DNA of 38,890 nt from an uncultured Burkholderiales bacterium (GTDB lineage Bacteria > Pseudomonadota > Gammaproteobacteria > Burkholderiales > Burkholderiaceae_C): NCBI GenBank assembly GCA_903831655.1, contig CAIKYO010000267.1, forward strand, positions 1-38,890, given 5' to 3'. The first letter of the stretch is position 1; every line of letters starts with the position of its first letter. The position numbers were made by a program, and so were the translations under genes. This document shows positions 6,653 to 14,589 of this stretch, in pieces. The notes under the pieces are model-generated. The model worked only from the letters and a program-made list of their open reading frames with translations, was not told where the DNA came from and searched no databases.

Positions 6653-7170
6653 GGAGTGAGAAAGCCAAATCATTGCCACCTGAGGAGCACTTGAATGTGC
6701 TTAAACACTGGCAGCAAGATGTGCCAGACGATCGATTGGCGCATTTGGTGCGGGATGCGTCTCGTGCATACCAAAAGTCATTGCAAATGAGGTTGGCCAA
6801 GTACCAGGTGCCTTTTGGTCACTGGACCTTTTTGCGAATTTTGTGGCAACACGACGGGCTCACTCAAAGAGAATTAAGTGTCAGAGCTGGCGTCATGGAG
6901 CCAACCACTTTTAGTGCAATCAAAAGCATGCTGGAGTTGGGCTACATCGATAAGCGAACTGCTCCAGACAATAAAAAAAATCGTTACATTTATCTGACTG
7001 AAAAAGGTCGAGCACTTAAAGGCAAGTTGGTTCCCTTGGCTGAAGAGACCAACCACGTGAGCGTACAAGGATTGAGTGATGCAGAGGTGTTGAGTGTCAG
7101 GAACGTGCTCTTGACGCTATTGCACAATTTGGTGCTGGATCAGTCAAATCTTTTGAGCCAAGACGACTAA
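6649..7170 (+). CDS. MarR-family transcriptional regulator
   Basis: The ATG at 6649 overlaps the previous stop codon by 4 nt and gives 173 residues. The winged-helix region runs from about residue 60 to 125: GLTQRELSVRAGVMEPTTFSA is the helix-turn-helix, followed by the wing TAPDNKKNRYIYLTEKGRAL. MarR proteins are usually dimeric repressors released by aromatic ligands. As the last gene of the reductase-dehydrogenase operon it probably controls both arms of the cluster through the palindrome at 4433-4452, which would also make it autoregulated. Well-studied phthalate clusters of proteobacteria use other regulator families, which may mean a different inducer here. Confidence 0.88.
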   Translation: MRSEKAKSLPPEEHLNVLKHWQQDVPDDRLAHLVRDASRAYQKSLQMRLAKYQVPFGHWTFLRILWQHDGLTQRELSVRAGVMEPTTFSAIKSMLELGYIDKRTAPDNKKNRYIYLTEKGRALKGKLVPLAEETNHVSVQGLSDAEVLSVRNVLLTLLHNLVLDQSNLLSQDD

Positions 7171-7179
7171 ATCACAAGC

Positions 7180-7566
7180 TCAGTCTTTGTGTTCGATCAT
7201 GAGCACCGCTGCGACTGCACGTCCCTCTCCCGCCAAGATGTTGTAGGTCCTGCAAGCGGCTGGTGTGTTCATGGACTCGACCCCAAGGCCCGCGGCATTG
7301 AGTTTGACGATCCACTGGGGTGACAAAAAGCGTTGCTTGTCTCCCGTGCCAAAGACCAGCAATTCAATGCCCATTTTGGCCCATTGCATCAAGGGCTCAA
7401 AGTCCTCCCATTTCAAGGCGTCCCAAGACCGAACAGAAAAAGGCACTATCTGGCCTTTGGAATTGATCATTTGACTCTCGTTGAATCGCTCACCACTGAT
7501 CGCAATCCAGCCATTCCCATGGCCCGTGACTGCCAAGGTATCGATATTGTCAGGTTGCAGCTTCAT
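7180..7566 (-). CDS. Mth938-like domain protein (DUF498/AAMDC family)
   Basis: The 128-residue cytoplasmic protein has a single Mth938-like domain. Recognisable pieces are GERFNESQMI, VRSWDALKWEDFEP, ELLVFGTGDKQRFLSP and GVESMNTPAACRTYNILAGEGRAVAAVL, typical of this small alpha/beta family. Its bacterial function is not established; the mitochondrial relative NDUFAF3 assists complex I assembly. It converges on the MarR gene (9 bp between stops) and diverges from alaA. The start codon is the ATG at 7566. Confidence 0.85.
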   Translation of the reverse strand: MKLQPDNIDTLAVTGHGNGWIAISGERFNESQMINSKGQIVPFSVRSWDALKWEDFEPLMQWAKMGIELLVFGTGDKQRFLSPQWIVKLNAAGLGVESMNTPAACRTYNILAGEGRAVAAVLMIEHKD

Positions 7567-7605
7567 GTGCTTTAAGAGGGTTTTAAGGGTGAAAAAAGGA
7601 GGAAA

Positions 7606-7633
7606 TTGAGTATTTCTGTGGTCAAATTATAGG
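7606..7633 (+). promoter_or_regulatory. Candidate sigma-70 promoter of the alaA-hom-thrC operon
   Basis: TTGAGT (7606-7611) and TATAGG (7628-7633) are 16 bp apart. Transcription would begin about 25 nt before the TTG start of alaA. Each hexamer matches four of six consensus bases. Confidence 0.4.
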
Positions 7634-7663
7634 TTTCATCCAAAAGACCCCAAAGGAGGGACT

Positions 7664-8890
7664 TTGAAAGCAATTCTCAAATCAAACAAATTGGCAAATG
7701 TTTGCTACGACATCCGTGGCCCGGTCCTCGATCGTGCACGCCAGATGGAGGAGGAGGGGCACAAAATCATCAAGTTGAACATTGGCAATTTGGCCGTGTT
7801 TGGTTTTGACTCTCCAGAGGAAATTCAGCAAGACATGATTCGCAACTTGCCCAACGCTGCAGCTTATTCTGACAGCAAGGGCATTTTTGCAGCTCGCAAG
7901 GCCGTCATGCACTACTCCCAGCAGCAAGGCGTTCAGGGCGTCTTGCTTGATGACATCTACTTGGGTAACGGAGCCAGTGAGTTGATTGTGATGGCAACGA
8001 ATGCCTTGCTCAATGATGGTGACGAGATGCTGATCCCTGCGCCAGATTATCCTTTGTGGACCGCTGCTGTGAGCCTCTCTGGTGGAACCCCCGTTCACTA
8101 CCTGTGTGATGAGGACAATGGTTGGATGCCCAATTTGGCTGACATTGAGTCCAAAATCACGCCCAACACCAAGGGCATTGTGGTGATCAATCCCAACAAC
8201 CCAACGGGTGCGCTTTACTCGGATGAATTGCTTTTGGGCATCATTGCTTTGTCGAGAAAACACAATTTGGTGATATTTGCCGATGAAGTCTACGACAAGG
8301 TGTTGTACGACCATGTTAAGCACACTGCCATGGGTTCACTGTCAACCGATGTGTTGACGCTAACCTTCAATTCTTTGTCCAAGAGCTACCGCTCTTGTGG
8401 ATACCGCGCGGGTTGGTTGGTGGTATCTGGCGACAAAAAAGCAGCCAAAGACTACATTGAGGGCTTGAACATGTTGTCCTCAATGAGGTTGTGCGCAAAT
8501 GTGCCCGGACAATGGGCCATTCAAACTGCCCTGGGTGGATACCAAAGCATTCAAGATTTGGTCAAAGAAGGCGGTCGCCTCAAACGCCAAAGGGACTTGG
8601 CCTATGAGTTAATTACCGCGATTCCTGGTGTGTCATGTGTAAGGCCTTCAGCTGCTTTGTACATGTTCCCCAAACTGGATCCCAAGATGTATCCCATCGC
8701 AAACGATCAGGACTTCATCAACGAGATGCTCCAAGAGACCAAGGTGTTATTGGTCCAGGGATCGGGTTTTAATTGGCCCAGTACAGATCACTTTAGGATC
8801 GTCTTTTTGCCCCACGAGGACGATTTGCGAGTTGCCATTGGCAGAATCGCGAAATTTTTAGAAAACTATAGACAAAAGCACGCAAAATGA
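7664..8890 (+). CDS. alaA: Alanine aminotransferase (glutamate-pyruvate), AlaA-like, TTG start
   Basis: The 408-residue PLP enzyme is a class I/II aminotransferase that makes alanine from pyruvate and glutamate. Lys240 in SLSKSYRSCGYRAGW holds PLP, NPNNPTG lies at 176-182, and the N-terminal SNKLANVCYDIRGP is characteristic of the AlaA/YfbQ group. The start is TTG at 7664, supported by AAAGGAGG just upstream and by the KAILKSNKLANV beginning expected for the family; no in-frame ATG lies nearby. The stop overlaps the hom start (ATGA, 4 nt), so the gene heads an operon with hom and thrC. Other aminotransferases of the aspartate family look similar, so the exact amino acid is less sure than the family. 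Confidence 0.9.
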   Translation: MKAILKSNKLANVCYDIRGPVLDRARQMEEEGHKIIKLNIGNLAVFGFDSPEEIQQDMIRNLPNAAAYSDSKGIFAARKAVMHYSQQQGVQGVLLDDIYLGNGASELIVMATNALLNDGDEMLIPAPDYPLWTAAVSLSGGTPVHYLCDEDNGWMPNLADIESKITPNTKGIVVINPNNPTGALYSDELLLGIIALSRKHNLVIFADEVYDKVLYDHVKHTAMGSLSTDVLTLTFNSLSKSYRSCGYRAGWLVVSGDKKAAKDYIEGLNMLSSMRLCANVPGQWAIQTALGGYQSIQDLVKEGGRLKRQRDLAYELITAIPGVSCVRPSAALYMFPKLDPKMYPIANDQDFINEMLQETKVLLVQGSGFNWPSTDHFRIVFLPHEDDLRVAIGRIAKFLENYRQKHAK

Positions 8891-10197
8891 AACCCATTCA
8901 AGTAGGACTCTTAGGCATTGGAACCGTTGGACGCGGCACTTTTGAAGTGTTGGCGAGAAATCACGAGGAAATTGAGAGGCGCGCAGGCCGAGGCATACGC
9001 ATTACCAAAGTTGCAGATTTGGATGTCGAGCGTGCAAGGCAAATTGTGGGCTCACATGCAACGGTAGTGGCCAACGGGTTTGATGTGATCAATGATCCTG
9101 AGATCGATGTGGTGGTTGAATTGATCGGCGGCTATGGAATAGCCAAAGAGCTGATCCTAAAGGCCATTGCTGCGGGTAAGCATGTGGTCACAGCCAACAA
9201 GGCTTTGATTGCTGTGCATGGGACAGAGATTTTTGCGGCTGCTTCAAAGGCTGGAGTGATTGTGGCGTTTGAGGCTGCAGTTGCGGGTGGTATCCCCATC
9301 ATTAAAGCACTCAGGGAGGGACTCACTGCCAACCGAATTCAATGGATTGCTGGCATCATCAATGGGACCACTAATTTTATTTTGAGTGAAATGCGCGACA
9401 AAGGCCTGTCCTTTGAAAATGTGCTGGCCCAAGCTCAAGCTCTGGGTTACGCTGAGGCAGATCCGACCTTTGACATCGAAGGCATTGATGCCGCTCACAA
9501 AGCCACGATCATGTCCGCATTGGCCTTTGGAATACCCGTTCAATTTGACAAGGCGTTTGTTCAAGGCATCACTCAATTGCAACCCCAAGACATTCGCTAT
9601 GCGGAGCAACTCGGTTATCGCATCAAGTTGCTGGGTATCACCAAGCGAGTTGGGTCAGGCGTTGAGCTAAGAGTTCATCCCTGCTTGGTTCCGAGCAAGT
9701 GCTTGATTGCCAATGTTGAAGGTGCCATGAATGCGGTGATGGTTCATGCCGATGCAGTGGGCACGACGCTCTACTACGGCAAGGGCGCAGGAAGTGAGCC
9801 TACGGCCAGTGCAGTGATTGCTGATTTGGTGGACATCGCCAGGCTCTCTAGCGTGGATGCCAAACACAGAGTTCCTTTCTTGGCCTTTCAGTCTGATCAA
9901 ATGAGTGATTTGCCTGTGGTGCCCATGAGTGCTGTGGTGACGAGTTACTATTTGCGCATGCGAGTGGCTGATCAGGCGGGCGTTTTGGCGCGTGTCACGG
10001 GTCTACTTGCTCATCATGACATCAGCATCGATGCGGTGCTGCAAAGAGCTGCGGTCGAGGGAGAGAGTCAAACCGACTTGATTATTTTGACCCACGATTG
10101 TTTGGAGTCCAACATGGCTCAAGCATTGAGTGAGATGCAGTCAGACACCTCAGTACTGGCCCCCATTGTGCAAATCCGCAAGGAGGAGCTAAGTTAA
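8887..10197 (+). CDS. hom: Homoserine dehydrogenase
   Basis: This 436-residue enzyme reduces aspartate semialdehyde to homoserine on the way to threonine and methionine. The Rossmann motif GIGTVGRG lies at about residues 10-17, the catalytic domain contains AAVAGGIPIIKAL and INGTTNFILSEM, and the C-terminal 80 or so residues form an ACT domain (MRVADQAGVLARVTGLLAHH), which in this family senses threonine. It is the monofunctional type, without a fused aspartokinase. The start overlaps the alaA stop by 4 nt, and the stop codon directly abuts the thrC ATG. Confidence 0.97.
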   Translation: MKPIQVGLLGIGTVGRGTFEVLARNHEEIERRAGRGIRITKVADLDVERARQIVGSHATVVANGFDVINDPEIDVVVELIGGYGIAKELILKAIAAGKHVVTANKALIAVHGTEIFAAASKAGVIVAFEAAVAGGIPIIKALREGLTANRIQWIAGIINGTTNFILSEMRDKGLSFENVLAQAQALGYAEADPTFDIEGIDAAHKATIMSALAFGIPVQFDKAFVQGITQLQPQDIRYAEQLGYRIKLLGITKRVGSGVELRVHPCLVPSKCLIANVEGAMNAVMVHADAVGTTLYYGKGAGSEPTASAVIADLVDIARLSSVDAKHRVPFLAFQSDQMSDLPVVPMSAVVTSYYLRMRVADQAGVLARVTGLLAHHDISIDAVLQRAAVEGESQTDLIILTHDCLESNMAQALSEMQSDTSVLAPIVQIRKEELS

Positions 10198-11628
10198 ATG
10201 AGGTACATCTCAACCCGTGGTGACGCAACACGCAAGCGTTTTTGTGAAATCTTGCTTGAAGGCTTGGCCCCAGATGGAGGTTTGTACCTTCCTGAGCAAT
10301 ATCCTCACCTGAGCTCAACTCAGTTGGAGGATCTGCGAGCCACGTTTGTGGAAAAGGGTTACGCTCACTTGGCCTTTGAAGTTTTGTCATTGTTCATTGA
10401 TGACATTCCAGCTGATGAATTGCTCGCATTGTGCAAAAAAACGTACACCTCTGCTGTCTTCGGATCAGAGTTGATTGCACCTGTGAGGCCCTTGGCCGAT
10501 GGCTTGTTCATTGAGGCGCTATCAAATGGGCCCACCTTGGCTTTTAAGGACATGGCCATGCAAATGCTGGGCTCCTTGTTTGAGTATGAATTAAGCAGGA
10601 GAGGTGAGGAGCTGAATATTTTGGGGGCCACCTCTGGTGATACGGGAAGTGCAGCCGAGCATGCCATGCGTGGGAAAAAAGGGATCCGTGTGTTCATGAC
10701 CAGCCCCAAAGGTCGGATGAGCCCTTTCCAGCAAGCTCAAATGTTCAGTTTGCTCGATGACAATATTTTCAACATCGCAATCGCGGGTGTCTTTGACGAT
10801 TGCCAAGACATCGTGAAGGCGGTGTCCAATGATTTGGAATTCAAACGTGCGATGAGAATTGGAACGGTCAACTCCATTAACTGGGCCAGGCTGTTGGCGC
10901 AGGTGGTGTATTACTTTGCTGGCTACTTTCAAGTCACCTCAAAGGGTGATGGTGCTCGGGTGAGTTTTTCAGTTCCGAGTGGAAATTTCGGAAACGTTTG
11001 TGCGGGTCATGTGGCTCGCATGATGGGCCTGCCCATTGAGCAATTGGTGGTTGCAACCAATGAAAATGATGTGTTGGATGAGTTCTTTAAGACCGGTCGC
11101 TATCAGGTGAGAACCTCTGGGGAAACTCACGAGACCTCCAGCCCCTCCATGGACATCTCAAAGGCTAGCAATTTCGAGCGATTCATTTTTGACTTGCTCG
11201 ATCGCGATGGTGATCTGACCCGAAAACTCTTTCACGATGAGATCAATCGCCTCGGCTATTTTGATTTAAGTGGCCATGCAGCATTCAAAACGATTCAGCA
11301 AAAATTCGGGTTTGTCAGTGGCAAAAGTACTCATCAAAATCGTTTGGAGACGATAAAGGCCACTCAAAAGCAATTTGATCAGATCATTGATCCGCATACA
11401 GCGGATGGGCTCAAAGTGGCTCGTGAACATTTGCAAGTTGGCACACCCATGGTGGTCCTTGAGACTGCATTGCCCATTAAATTTGCATCAACCATCGTTG
11501 AAGCTTTGGGTCGTGAGCCCTCTCGACCCAGTGCATTTGAGGGAATCGAGTCATTGCCCAAAAAAGTGATTGAAATGGGAGTCGATGTGCAAGCAGTCAA
11601 GGACTTCATGGTCAAGCACTGTGCATGA
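10198..11628 (+). CDS. thrC: Threonine synthase
   Basis: The 476-residue PLP enzyme converts O-phosphohomoserine to threonine. Lys117 in GPTLAFKDMAMQ is the PLP lysine; LGATSGDTGSAAEHAM and the SVPSGNFGNVCAG segment bind phosphate and cofactor. The length fits the long (fungal/E. coli-like) threonine synthase group. The ATG starts at the base after the hom stop, and its Shine-Dalgarno sequence (AAGGAGGAG) lies inside the end of hom, so the two are translated together. With hom it carries out two of the three steps from aspartate semialdehyde to threonine; homoserine kinase is not in the window. Confidence 0.97.
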   Translation: MRYISTRGDATRKRFCEILLEGLAPDGGLYLPEQYPHLSSTQLEDLRATFVEKGYAHLAFEVLSLFIDDIPADELLALCKKTYTSAVFGSELIAPVRPLADGLFIEALSNGPTLAFKDMAMQMLGSLFEYELSRRGEELNILGATSGDTGSAAEHAMRGKKGIRVFMTSPKGRMSPFQQAQMFSLLDDNIFNIAIAGVFDDCQDIVKAVSNDLEFKRAMRIGTVNSINWARLLAQVVYYFAGYFQVTSKGDGARVSFSVPSGNFGNVCAGHVARMMGLPIEQLVVATNENDVLDEFFKTGRYQVRTSGETHETSSPSMDISKASNFERFIFDLLDRDGDLTRKLFHDEINRLGYFDLSGHAAFKTIQQKFGFVSGKSTHQNRLETIKATQKQFDQIIDPHTADGLKVAREHLQVGTPMVVLETALPIKFASTIVEALGREPSRPSAFEGIESLPKKVIEMGVDVQAVKDFMVKHCA

Positions 11629-11743
11629 AAGTGTTGGTCTAAGGCAGGTCTTAATCCATGGGATAAAGCCCACGGGTCCAGCCATTGACGGTTGAATGGT
11701 CTGCGATGAATTTTTCAGTTTAATGCTGTTTTTTGCATGAAGC

Positions 11744-11758
11744 CTGCCTAACAGGCAG
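11744..11758 (+). terminator. Weak hairpin between thrC and moeA, possible terminator or leader stem
   Basis: CTGCC and GGCAG pair over a 5-nt loop and are followed by only three T residues. The stem is short, so read-through into moeA, which starts 27 nt later, is likely. Confidence 0.3.
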
Positions 11759-11784
11759 TTTGAACATCGCACTTTGGAGAATGT

Positions 11785-13035
11785 ATGAGTAAAGCACCCT
11801 TGATGAGTTTGGAGGCTGCCTTGGAGCAGGTTGTCTCTCAGGCCAGAGCAAGTGTGATGGTGTCGGAGACGGTTTCTACTTTTGACGCATTGGGTCGTGT
11901 TTTATCCCAAAGTCTCACCTCTCCTATCGGTGTGCCAGCGCAAGACAACACCTCAATGGATGGGTATGCGGTGTTGAGTGAAGACTTGGCCCAAGGCTGG
12001 GGGAGCGTGGGTCGGGAGTTGAAAGTCACGCAGCGAGTGCCCGCAGGCGTGACAGGCCAACCTTTGTCCTCGGGCGAGGCGGCGCGCATTTTCACAGGTA
12101 CTTGGATTCCAAATGGTGCGACAGCTGTGGTCATGCAAGAAGACACACACCTCACACCTACAGGGGGCCTCATCATCGACAAGCCCGTTCATCACGGACA
12201 GTGGATTCGCAGACAGGGCGAAGATGTCCGGGTGGGTGAAGTTGTTTTAGCCAAAGGTGAGCGCTTAACAGCAGCTAGCCTTGGTTTGGCCGCCAGTGTA
12301 GGTGCAGCCACACTAGAGGTCACTCGAAAGCCACGTGTGGCCCTCTTTAGCACTGGAGATGAGTTGGTCATGCCGGGCGAGGTACATCCCTCTCAAATGA
12401 GGCCAGGATCAATCTACAACTCGAACCGTTTCTTCTTAAAGGCATTGTTGACCCAGTTGGGTTGTGAGGTGATCGACCAAGGTGTTGTGCCCGATAACCA
12501 GGCTGCAACCCTAGAGGCCTTGGAAAACGCTGCCAAAGACAGCGATGTGATCATCTCCAGTGGTGGGGTTTCAGTGGGTGAGGAAGATCACGTAAAGCCC
12601 GCTGTAGAGCGCTTGGGTTCGTTGAATCTTTGGTCTTTGTCCATGAAGCCTGGCAAGCCATTCGCCTTGGGGCACATACGGGCCCACTCTAAAGTGGTTC
12701 ATTTCATGGGATTGCCAGGAAATCCTGTCTCCAGTTTTGCAACCTTCATGGTGCTGGTGCGACCTTTTTTACTCGCCCTACAAGGTGCCACAAAAGTTGA
12801 GCCCAAGGCCTACCACTTGCAGGCGCATTTTGATTTGAAAAAAGGCGATGCCAGACGGGAGTTTCTGCGGGTCAAGTTGAACGCTGAGGGCGGTCTGGAT
12901 TTGTTTCCCAATCAAAGTTCTGGCGTTCTCACCTCTTGCGTTTGGGCAGATGGGTTGGTAGACAATCCCGCTCAAAACGTCATCAAGCGTGGGGATTGGG
13001 TTAGGTTTTTACCCTTTTCGGAATTGAGCCAATGA
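11785..13035 (+). CDS. moeA: Molybdopterin molybdenumtransferase
   Basis: The 416-residue cytoplasmic enzyme inserts molybdate into adenylylated molybdopterin to complete the molybdenum cofactor. Family motifs are PAQDNTSMDGYAV near residue 52, FSTGDELV in the central MogA-like domain, SSGGVSVGEEDHVKP, and GLPGNPVSSF, which contact molybdopterin. Length is normal. GGAG precedes the ATG. Its last four bases overlap the moaD start, so moeA-moaD-moaE are probably one operon. The genes for the first steps (moaA, moaC) are not in the window, and which molybdoenzyme uses the cofactor is not shown here. Confidence 0.96.
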   Translation: MSKAPLMSLEAALEQVVSQARASVMVSETVSTFDALGRVLSQSLTSPIGVPAQDNTSMDGYAVLSEDLAQGWGSVGRELKVTQRVPAGVTGQPLSSGEAARIFTGTWIPNGATAVVMQEDTHLTPTGGLIIDKPVHHGQWIRRQGEDVRVGEVVLAKGERLTAASLGLAASVGAATLEVTRKPRVALFSTGDELVMPGEVHPSQMRPGSIYNSNRFFLKALLTQLGCEVIDQGVVPDNQAATLEALENAAKDSDVIISSGGVSVGEEDHVKPAVERLGSLNLWSLSMKPGKPFALGHIRAHSKVVHFMGLPGNPVSSFATFMVLVRPFLLALQGATKVEPKAYHLQAHFDLKKGDARREFLRVKLNAEGGLDLFPNQSSGVLTSCVWADGLVDNPAQNVIKRGDWVRFLPFSELSQ

Positions 13036-13283
13036 AGATCACGATCAAGTACTTCGCATCCCTTCGAGAGGCTTTGGGAGTTTCTGAGGAGGAGTTCGTG
13101 AGCCAAGCAGGTACGGTCAAAGAGTTGATGCACGAATTGGTTCTGAGAGGCGAGTCCTATCGCACCGCTTTTACATCCATCAAAGGCCTGCGATGCTCAG
13201 TGAATCAAGAACTTTGCGAGCCCATACACCTTATTGCTGAGGGTGACGAGGTTGCTTTTTTCCCTCCAGTGACCGGCGGTTGA
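13032..13283 (+). CDS. moaD: Molybdopterin synthase small subunit
   Basis: This 83-residue beta-grasp, ubiquitin-like protein ends in VTGG. The C-terminal Gly-Gly is adenylated and then thiocarboxylated so that MoaD can deliver sulphur to cyclic pyranopterin monophosphate. MKITIKYFASLREALG is a typical N-terminus. It overlaps moeA by 4 nt and lies 12 bp before moaE, with which it forms the heterotetrameric synthase. Confidence 0.95.
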   Translation: MKITIKYFASLREALGVSEEEFVSQAGTVKELMHELVLRGESYRTAFTSIKGLRCSVNQELCEPIHLIAEGDEVAFFPPVTGG

Positions 13284-13295
13284 AACTTAAAGACC

Positions 13296-13805
13296 ATGAC
13301 TGAGCACATGAATACACAGGAACGTTCTCATGCAAGCGTGAGCATCCAAACCGCAGACTTTGACATCTCAAACGAGGTTGCCCAATTAAGACAGGGCATG
13401 ACTGGCGTGGGAGCGGTTTGTGTATTTGTAGGAACAGTGCGTGATAACCAAGCCCATCAACGCGTCAGCAAAATGGAGTTGGAGCACTATCCAGGCATGA
13501 CTGAGAAGAGCATTCAAAAGATGATGGCTGAGGCTTTTGATCGGTTTGAACTCTTTGGTGTGCGAATCGTTCACAGGGTGGGCGTTCTTGACGTCCAAGA
13601 GCAGGTGGTCTTGGTGGCGGTGACTTCGGCTCACCGTGGGCAAAGCTTTTTGGCTTGTGAGTTTTTGATGGACTATTTGAAGACGCAAGCTCCTTTTTGG
13701 AAAAAGGAAACAACGCCAGAAGGTGCCAAGTGGGTGGATGCGCGTGTGAGCGATGATGAAGCTTTAAAACGCTGGGGTATCGCAGTCAACAATGCCGTCG
13801 TTTAG
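13296..13805 (+). CDS. moaE: Molybdopterin synthase catalytic subunit
   Basis: The 169-residue partner of MoaD converts cyclic pyranopterin monophosphate to molybdopterin. Motifs are VGAVCVFVGTVRD near residue 37, LEHYPGMTEK, HRVGVLDVQEQVVLVAVTSAHR, and the active-site lysine region PFWKKE followed by KWVDAR. There is no strong ribosome-binding site; ATG 13296 and ATG 13308 are both possible, and an N-terminus about 20 residues longer than the core makes the exact start uncertain. It ends the moeA-moaD-moaE group and converges on the gene at 13892. Confidence 0.95.
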   Translation: MTEHMNTQERSHASVSIQTADFDISNEVAQLRQGMTGVGAVCVFVGTVRDNQAHQRVSKMELEHYPGMTEKSIQKMMAEAFDRFELFGVRIVHRVGVLDVQEQVVLVAVTSAHRGQSFLACEFLMDYLKTQAPFWKKETTPEGAKWVDARVSDDEALKRWGIAVNNAVV

Positions 13806-13860
13806 TGAGCACATCAATAGACAGGTCTTGAGGTGGGCGTTCAAGAGGTGAGCTTTTGCA

Positions 13861-13875
13861 TGACACCTTGTGTCA
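13861..13875. repeat. Short hairpin between convergent moaE and an unknown gene
   Basis: TGACAC and GTGTCA pair over CTT. It lies between two converging stop codons, where a terminator is expected, but no T-run follows on either strand. Confidence 0.3.
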
Positions 13876-13891
13876 GAGAGCAACCCCGAGC

Positions 13892-14461
13892 TCAGTTTAG
13901 ATAGCCAAACTGAGGGTGGGAATTTAAGAGCATGTCGGCTGCAAAGTTGGTGTCATCGGTGTTGATGATCAAAGGTGCAGGCTTCCAATCGGCGCTGGAG
14001 ATGGCTCTAGACAAGAGGTGCTGAACGCCTTGCAAGAGTTCAATGTCAAGCATCAAATCGAGTTGACGTTGACTGGAGGGAATTTTTTCGGTGAGTTCAA
14101 CTCGAAGCCCTTTTTTCTCAACCAAAGAGGCTTGTAGTTGAGTGACGAGCAGGGGACGAGTCCCTGTGAGAGAGGACTCAAGGTCGTTTTCAAAGGGAGT
14201 TGAGAAATTGGCATTCTCAAGCGTCTTTTGTTGAGCCAAGTCAGCCAAAAGTTGTTTGGTCTGTGCATCATGTGCGGGCGTGTTCATGCCAACTTGATGT
14301 GAGAGCAGTTCAACATTGAGTTGCTCAAGAGCGGGCAAGAGTTGAAGGGCAATTTTGCGGGTCAACCAAACTTCAACAAGTTCTTTGGCTTGGGTATTCA
14401 TGCGCATCAACACCCGATCTTCGCTGGGATCGTAATCGATGTTAATTTGATGAATATTCAT
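13892..14461 (-). CDS. Conserved-looking protein of unknown function (189 aa)
   Basis: I do not recognise a named domain. The protein starts MNIHQINIDYDPSEDRVLMRMNT, goes on with an amphipathic helical stretch containing WLTRKIALQLLPALEQ, has a polar middle (about 60-110), and returns to ordered sequence near RVELTEKIPSSQRQLDLMLDIELLQGVQHLL. There is no signal peptide or membrane segment, so it is probably cytoplasmic. It lies between moaE (convergent) and clpB (divergent, sharing a short upstream region). Coding is supported by a long open frame with good composition; I have an impression of similar genes in related Burkholderiales but cannot confirm it here. Confidence 0.75.
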   Translation of the reverse strand: MNIHQINIDYDPSEDRVLMRMNTQAKELVEVWLTRKIALQLLPALEQLNVELLSHQVGMNTPAHDAQTKQLLADLAQQKTLENANFSTPFENDLESSLTGTRPLLVTQLQASLVEKKGLRVELTEKIPSSQRQLDLMLDIELLQGVQHLLSRAISSADWKPAPLIINTDDTNFAADMLLNSHPQFGYLN

Positions 14462-14523
14462 GATGGCTTGGCTAAATCTCGAATGTTTTTGATATCTGTT
14501 TTTTCAAGCTTTTGTCTCAAGCA

Positions 14524-14551
14524 CTTGAAACCGCTCAATTTGACCTCAAGT
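14524..14551 (+). promoter_or_regulatory. Candidate sigma-32 heat-shock promoter of clpB
   Basis: CTTGAAA (14524-14530) is a perfect sigma-32 -35 element, and after 13 bp comes CCTCAAGT (14544-14551), close to the CCCCATNT consensus. A sigma-70 alternative, TTGACC (14540-14545) with TATTAT (14561-14566), has a short 15-bp spacer. The clpB ATG is 39 nt after the sigma-32 -10. Confidence 0.55.
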
Positions 14552-14589
14552 GCATGTGTATATTATTAATCAAAATCGAAGAATCTGCC

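Noticed and set aside
11629-11784. Possible molybdenum-cofactor riboswitch before moeA
   Set aside because: The gap is only 156 bp, and I could find just short stems (5 bp or less), not the multi-stem Moco motif.
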